Positions 33,099 through 35,194 of a DNA stretch of 35,194 bases are shown here, piece by piece. Made by a program: the position numbers and the translations under genes. A model generated the notes under the pieces. That model did not search any database, had not been told where the DNA came from, and saw only the letters and a list, made by a program, of their open reading frames with translations. Source of the DNA: JAZDHV01 sp043810355 (GTDB taxonomy: Archaea; Nanobdellota; Nanobdellia; Woesearchaeales; JAGVYU01); contig JBDROB010000081.1 of assembly GCA_043810355.1 (NCBI GenBank), positions 1 through 35,194 on the forward strand, read 5' to 3'. Numbering within the stretch: position 1 is the first letter of the stretch; every line of letters begins with the position of its first letter.

Positions 33099-33621
33099 TT
33101 TTCATATTATTCATATTTTTTCTACAAAAAAGCCAAATGGTGTAAAATTGGAACAAGAACTAAAACAAGCTGTCAGGACTACAGAAAAAACACCCTGTTA
33201 TATCTGTCATGAACCTCCTTTATCCTATCATGGATCTTTGGACTTGTTGGTTGGAGATGAATTCTTTTATAAGGGTTATGCAATTGATATTGTTGATGGT
33301 TTTGAGGAATTAGGTTTATTGGCAAGGAGAAATGAGAATATATCATGGAATTATGGATTAATATCTCATCATGTTCTTGTTTCTGCCTGCCATATTCATT
33401 CTGGAAATCTTTATGCTTTGCTCAAGATGATCAAAGAGAATGGCATGGTCATCAGTTCACCTATACTTCTTGCATCAGCAAGGTCTTATCCAAGAGTAGA
33501 GACTCCTGGCTTTGAGATCCTCAGTTTTGATATGAAGGAGGTTATTGCTGATCTTAGGCAGTTTGTGCATTATACTGAAGATAACATAAGGCTTCTTCCT
33601 GTTATATCTTATAAAGGATAG
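33061..33621 (+). CDS. Unknown protein (186 aa), start uncertain
   Basis: The frame opens inside the end of the nucleotidyltransferase gene: TTG 33061 or ATG 33070 overlap it by 38 or 29 nt, and TTG 33148 (L-E-Q-E-L) would avoid the overlap. Codon use is like the neighbours, which supports a real gene. The product is soluble, with a C-Y-I-C-H-E motif near residue 47, a hydrophobic central part (S-H-H-V-L-V-S-A-C-H-I-H near 105) rich in histidine, and a final beta/alpha stretch. Possible metal binding through Cys/His is a guess. Probably in one operon with the fusion protein; no family recognised. Confidence 0.6.
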   Translation: MEKMLRYCSITTDFHIIHIFSTKKPNGVKLEQELKQAVRTTEKTPCYICHEPPLSYHGSLDLLVGDEFFYKGYAIDIVDGFEELGLLARRNENISWNYGLISHHVLVSACHIHSGNLYALLKMIKENGMVISSPILLASARSYPRVETPGFEILSFDMKEVIADLRQFVHYTEDNIRLLPVISYKG

Positions 33622-33708
33622 TTCTTTAAATTCATCTCAGAAATATTATATTCTATAAAGTGAGTTTTCTTTATAATCTAATCATCGATAAACATTGGTT
33701 TAGAAGAG

Positions 33709-33716
33709 TTTAAATA
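33709..33716 (+). promoter_or_regulatory. TATA box before the candidate structured RNA
   Basis: TTTAAATA with a 25-nt offset predicts transcription from about 33738, exactly at the 5' side of the hairpin at 33739. Confidence 0.5.
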
Positions 33717-33738
33717 TTAGTTCATCTATCATCATTAT

Positions 33739-33770
33739 CGACGGGATGCATCTCATGGTGCTTAGCGTTG
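33739..33770 (+). ncRNA. Candidate structured RNA or 5' leader hairpin
   Basis: CGACG 33739-33743 pairs with CGTTG 33766-33770, and GCATC 33748-33752 with GGTGC 33757-33761 (TCAT loop), leaving a symmetric 4x4 internal loop GGAT/TTAG. It is GC-richer than the surrounding intergenic DNA and lies where transcription should start. It may be a small RNA or the leader of the ORFs at 33858 and 34112. No known RNA family is recognised. Confidence 0.4.
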
Positions 33771-33857
33771 GAGAAAACTTAAAAAGCTTAAGATTACCTA
33801 TTTGATATGTAATTTCAGCTTATTAATTTCTATATAAAATATTATCTGGTGATTCAA

Positions 33858-34028
33858 ATGTTGGTTCAGGCAGACTTAAATGAGATGATTAAAGAGCTTA
33901 GAAAAAAAGTTTTTATTCTTGAATATGATATACCTCATATATACAGTAAGGAGATGAAGGCAAGAAGGATTGATGAACTGAATCAGCTCAAGAGAGAGAT
34001 TGAAGCTCTTCAAAAAGATCTGTCCTAA
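33858..34028 (+). CDS. Small coiled-coil protein (56 aa)
   Basis: ATG 33858 follows GGTGAT (33849-33854), a good archaeal Shine-Dalgarno. The 56 residues (M-L-V-Q-A-D-L-N-E-M-I-K-E-L and onward) are charged and helical, with heptad-like leucines/isoleucines in I-D-E-L-N-Q-L-K-R-E-I-E-A-L-Q-K-D-L, so a short coiled coil is likely. It is soluble, with no cysteine. It lies 84 nt before the acidic micro-ORF and about 120 nt after the predicted transcription start. Not recognised. Confidence 0.6.
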   Translation: MLVQADLNEMIKELRKKVFILEYDIPHIYSKEMKARRIDELNQLKREIEALQKDLS

Positions 34029-34111
34029 GAATAGACTCATTGATAGGGCAGGAGATTAATATAAACAAATAAATGAATAATAGGAAAAATAAGAAATAAA
34101 GGTGGAAAAAA

Positions 34112-34171
34112 ATGTATGATGAAGATGATGATATGGATATGGATGAAGAAATGGATGATAAGGATTATTAG
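34112..34171 (+). CDS. Acidic micropeptide ORF (19 aa)
   Basis: ATG 34112 follows GGTGG (34101-34105) with 6-nt spacing and encodes MYDEDDDMDMDEEMDDKDY, with 12 acidic residues of 19. A T-rich terminator-like stretch follows at 34183-34200. The good ribosome site, extreme composition and immediate terminator favour a real product, though chance cannot be excluded. Confidence 0.4.
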   Translation: MYDEDDDMDMDEEMDDKDY

Positions 34172-34179
34172 ATATTACT

Positions 34180-34201
34180 GAATCTTTTTATTTTTTCTTA
34201 T
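34180..34201 (+). terminator. T-rich candidate terminator
   Basis: CTTTTTATTTTTTCTTATT after the acidic ORF fits oligo-T termination in archaea and would end the 33738-34171 transcript. Confidence 0.4.
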
Positions 34202-34287
34202 TATAATAATCCATCAATATTTTATTTTTTTATAAATATAATCTCCTATTTGACTAATGGTTCTTGACTTTTCTTAATAGAAAATGT

Positions 34288-34836
34288 TCAGACCTGGTCC
34301 TTGCAGTCTTCACAGACCAAAGATTTGTTTATAGGCAATAACTCAGAAGTATATTCTCCGCATAATTCACATACTCCTTCTTTCTCGCTCATCCTTTTCA
34401 ATGGTTTTCTTTCCTCTTCCCTGATCTCAAACTTATGGACTAGCAATTCGAATAGTTGGGGCTGGAGCTTTAGAACATCTTTAAGTGTTAGTAGTCCTAC
34501 CATCTTATTGTCATCCATTACAGGAAGGTGTCTTATATTGAAATCTCTCATTCTTACAAGAGCTGTAAATATATCCTCATTCGGGCTTATGGTCCTTACA
34601 TTAGGGTCCATTACATCCTTTATATTCAGATTTAATGGATTTTTCCCTTTTGCAACCAGTTTCCTTACAATATCTTTTTCAGTTATTATCCCGGCAAGCT
34701 CATCATTATCTTGAACAATGACTGCACTGACTTTCATATCATTCATTGTCTGTGCGCATTCCCTTAAAGAGTGATCAGAAGTCAGTATGACAGGTTTCTC
34801 TGTCATTGCATCACCTACTTTTATTCCAGTTTTCAT
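34288..34836 (-). CDS. CBS-domain pair protein with C-terminal zinc ribbon (182 aa)
   Basis: Two CBS domains (about residues 8-62 and 72-126) form a Bateman module that binds adenine nucleotides: each shows the V-x-D-A/V-M...T-I/L...A-x-x-x-M...I-x-x-L-P-V/V-S-A-V-I-V...G-I-I/L-T-x-K-D pattern. The tail C156-x2-C159 and C175-x2-C178 is a zinc ribbon, an arrangement frequent in archaea. It is soluble and probably senses energy state to regulate a partner protein or nucleic acid; the partner is not evident. ATG 34836 is used; M-T-E-K-P at 34806 is inside the first CBS domain and too late. Confidence 0.85.
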   Translation of the reverse strand: MKTGIKVGDAMTEKPVILTSDHSLRECAQTMNDMKVSAVIVQDNDELAGIITEKDIVRKLVAKGKNPLNLNIKDVMDPNVRTISPNEDIFTALVRMRDFNIRHLPVMDDNKMVGLLTLKDVLKLQPQLFELLVHKFEIREEERKPLKRMSEKEGVCELCGEYTSELLPINKSLVCEDCKDQV

Positions 34837-34872
34837 ATAAGCATGGAAAATTTCCGGCTTTTTAAATGTTAT

Positions 34873-34891
34873 GCTTATAAATTATATAAAT
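34873..34891 (-). promoter_or_regulatory. Candidate TATA promoter for the CBS gene
   Basis: Minus-strand TTTATATAATTTATAAGC ends about 37 nt before the start codon, so the transcript leader would be about 10-15 nt. Confidence 0.5.
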
Positions 34892-35114
34892 GACGAATTT
34901 TACAATTCATTCATTTGTTGTTGCTTTTAATTAAAATAAATCATAAAAACAAAAAGTCATCAAAAACCGAATTCATTCAAGATAAATAGTCATATAAATT
35001 CGTTCCTTATCTTTTTAATACTCTCTAACTATAATAATTAATATTTTTCTTTTAACAGTATCTCCGATTAGAAATTAACTCCTCCTAAATGCTCAGAAAA
35101 AAGCAAATAGGAGA

Positions 35115-35149
35115 AGCTATGGTTTAATTTTGCTAATAAAACCATGGCT
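35115..35149. repeat. Eleven-bp hairpin near the window end
   Basis: AGCTATGGTTT 35115-35125 pairs with AAACCATGGCT 35139-35149 (one G-U), loop of 13 nt. Possibly a 3'-end structure of a gene beyond the window or a regulatory hairpin. Confidence 0.5.
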
Positions 35150-35194
35150 AATATAATATCTTATCTTCAAAAATGTTTCGATTCTGAAACAAGA

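Larger units (their letters stand above)
34837..35194. other. Non-coding end region
   Basis: No gene is seen. It contains the promoter of the CBS gene, AT-rich DNA, an 11-bp hairpin at 35115-35149 and a short GTTTC/GAAAC hairpin (35175-35179 / 35186-35190) at the very end. Confidence 0.5.

Noticed and set aside
33746..33805. Nineteen-codon ORF starting in the 33739 hairpin
   Set aside because: The ATG lies inside the stem and has no Shine-Dalgarno; the structured-RNA reading explains the composition better.
35175..35190. GTTTC...GAAAC at the window end, like the edge of a CRISPR repeat
   Set aside because: Only one copy is present and no spacer-repeat periodicity is seen before the window ends.
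1..35194. tRNA, rRNA or CRISPR array
   Set aside because: No segment with tRNA-like arms, conserved rRNA sequence or regular repeat-spacer structure was found by eye; a tRNAscan or Infernal run would settle it.

Overview
The window most resembles a genome fragment of a small-genome DPANN archaeon of the Woesearchaeota/Pacearchaeota kind. This rests on seen traits: AT-rich DNA, BRE/TATA-like promoters close to start codons, Shine-Dalgarno sites of the GGAGG/GGTGAT type, archaeal class III (prepilin-type) N-termini of the form K-G-Q-V/I-T, threonine-rich TTTTSTT linkers, cysteine repeats of the C-x-D-x-x-K-N-Q-D-E-E-x-x-D-C-G-G type, and a CBS-pair protein ending in a zinc ribbon. No rRNA, tRNA or marker gene is present, so the assignment is an inference.

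Layout. (1) 1-1348: an array of four perfect hairpins, then a minus-strand membrane-anchored Cys-repeat protein. (2) 1349-12537, locus A, plus strand: a ribbon-helix-helix (RHH) regulator overlapping a prepilin-like surface protein (707 aa), a secreted Ig-like/Cys-rich protein (1102 aa), a 36-codon ORF, a membrane-anchored 1199-aa protein with a lytic-transglycosylase (SLT) domain, and a seven-TM membrane protein. (3) 12543-15844, minus strand: a second prepilin-like protein (425 aa) in a 4-nt overlap with a secreted 675-aa protein ending in an M23/LytM-like domain. (4) 15920-18016: two different IS481-like insertion sequences placed end to end in what was a divergent promoter region, separated and flanked by an 11-bp target repeat. 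(5) 18068-27125, locus B: a third prepilin-like protein, a 2010-aa secreted giant (homologous in design to the 1102-aa protein) and a six-TM membrane protein. (6) 27122-30891, minus strand: four soluble proteins of unknown role, one with an HETVH metallopeptidase motif. (7) 31164-34171: a nucleotidyltransferase/HEPN fusion, an unknown 186-aa protein, a candidate structured RNA and two tiny ORFs. (8) 34288-34836: a CBS/zinc-ribbon protein, then non-coding DNA to the end.

How the genes fit together. Loci A and B look like paralogous copies of one unnamed surface module: prepilin-like membrane-anchored protein, giant secreted Cys-rich protein, polytopic membrane protein. The intergenic DNA is conserved too: three copies of a roughly 130-bp element carry nested inverted repeats and a strong Shine-Dalgarno site that, in two copies, serves a six- to fourteen-codon leader ORF rather than the main gene. 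The neighbouring SLT and M23-like domains are families that act on bacterial peptidoglycan, which archaea lack. The working hypothesis is a cell-surface apparatus for contact with, or penetration of, a walled partner cell; this is inference and needs homology searches, structure prediction and biochemical tests.
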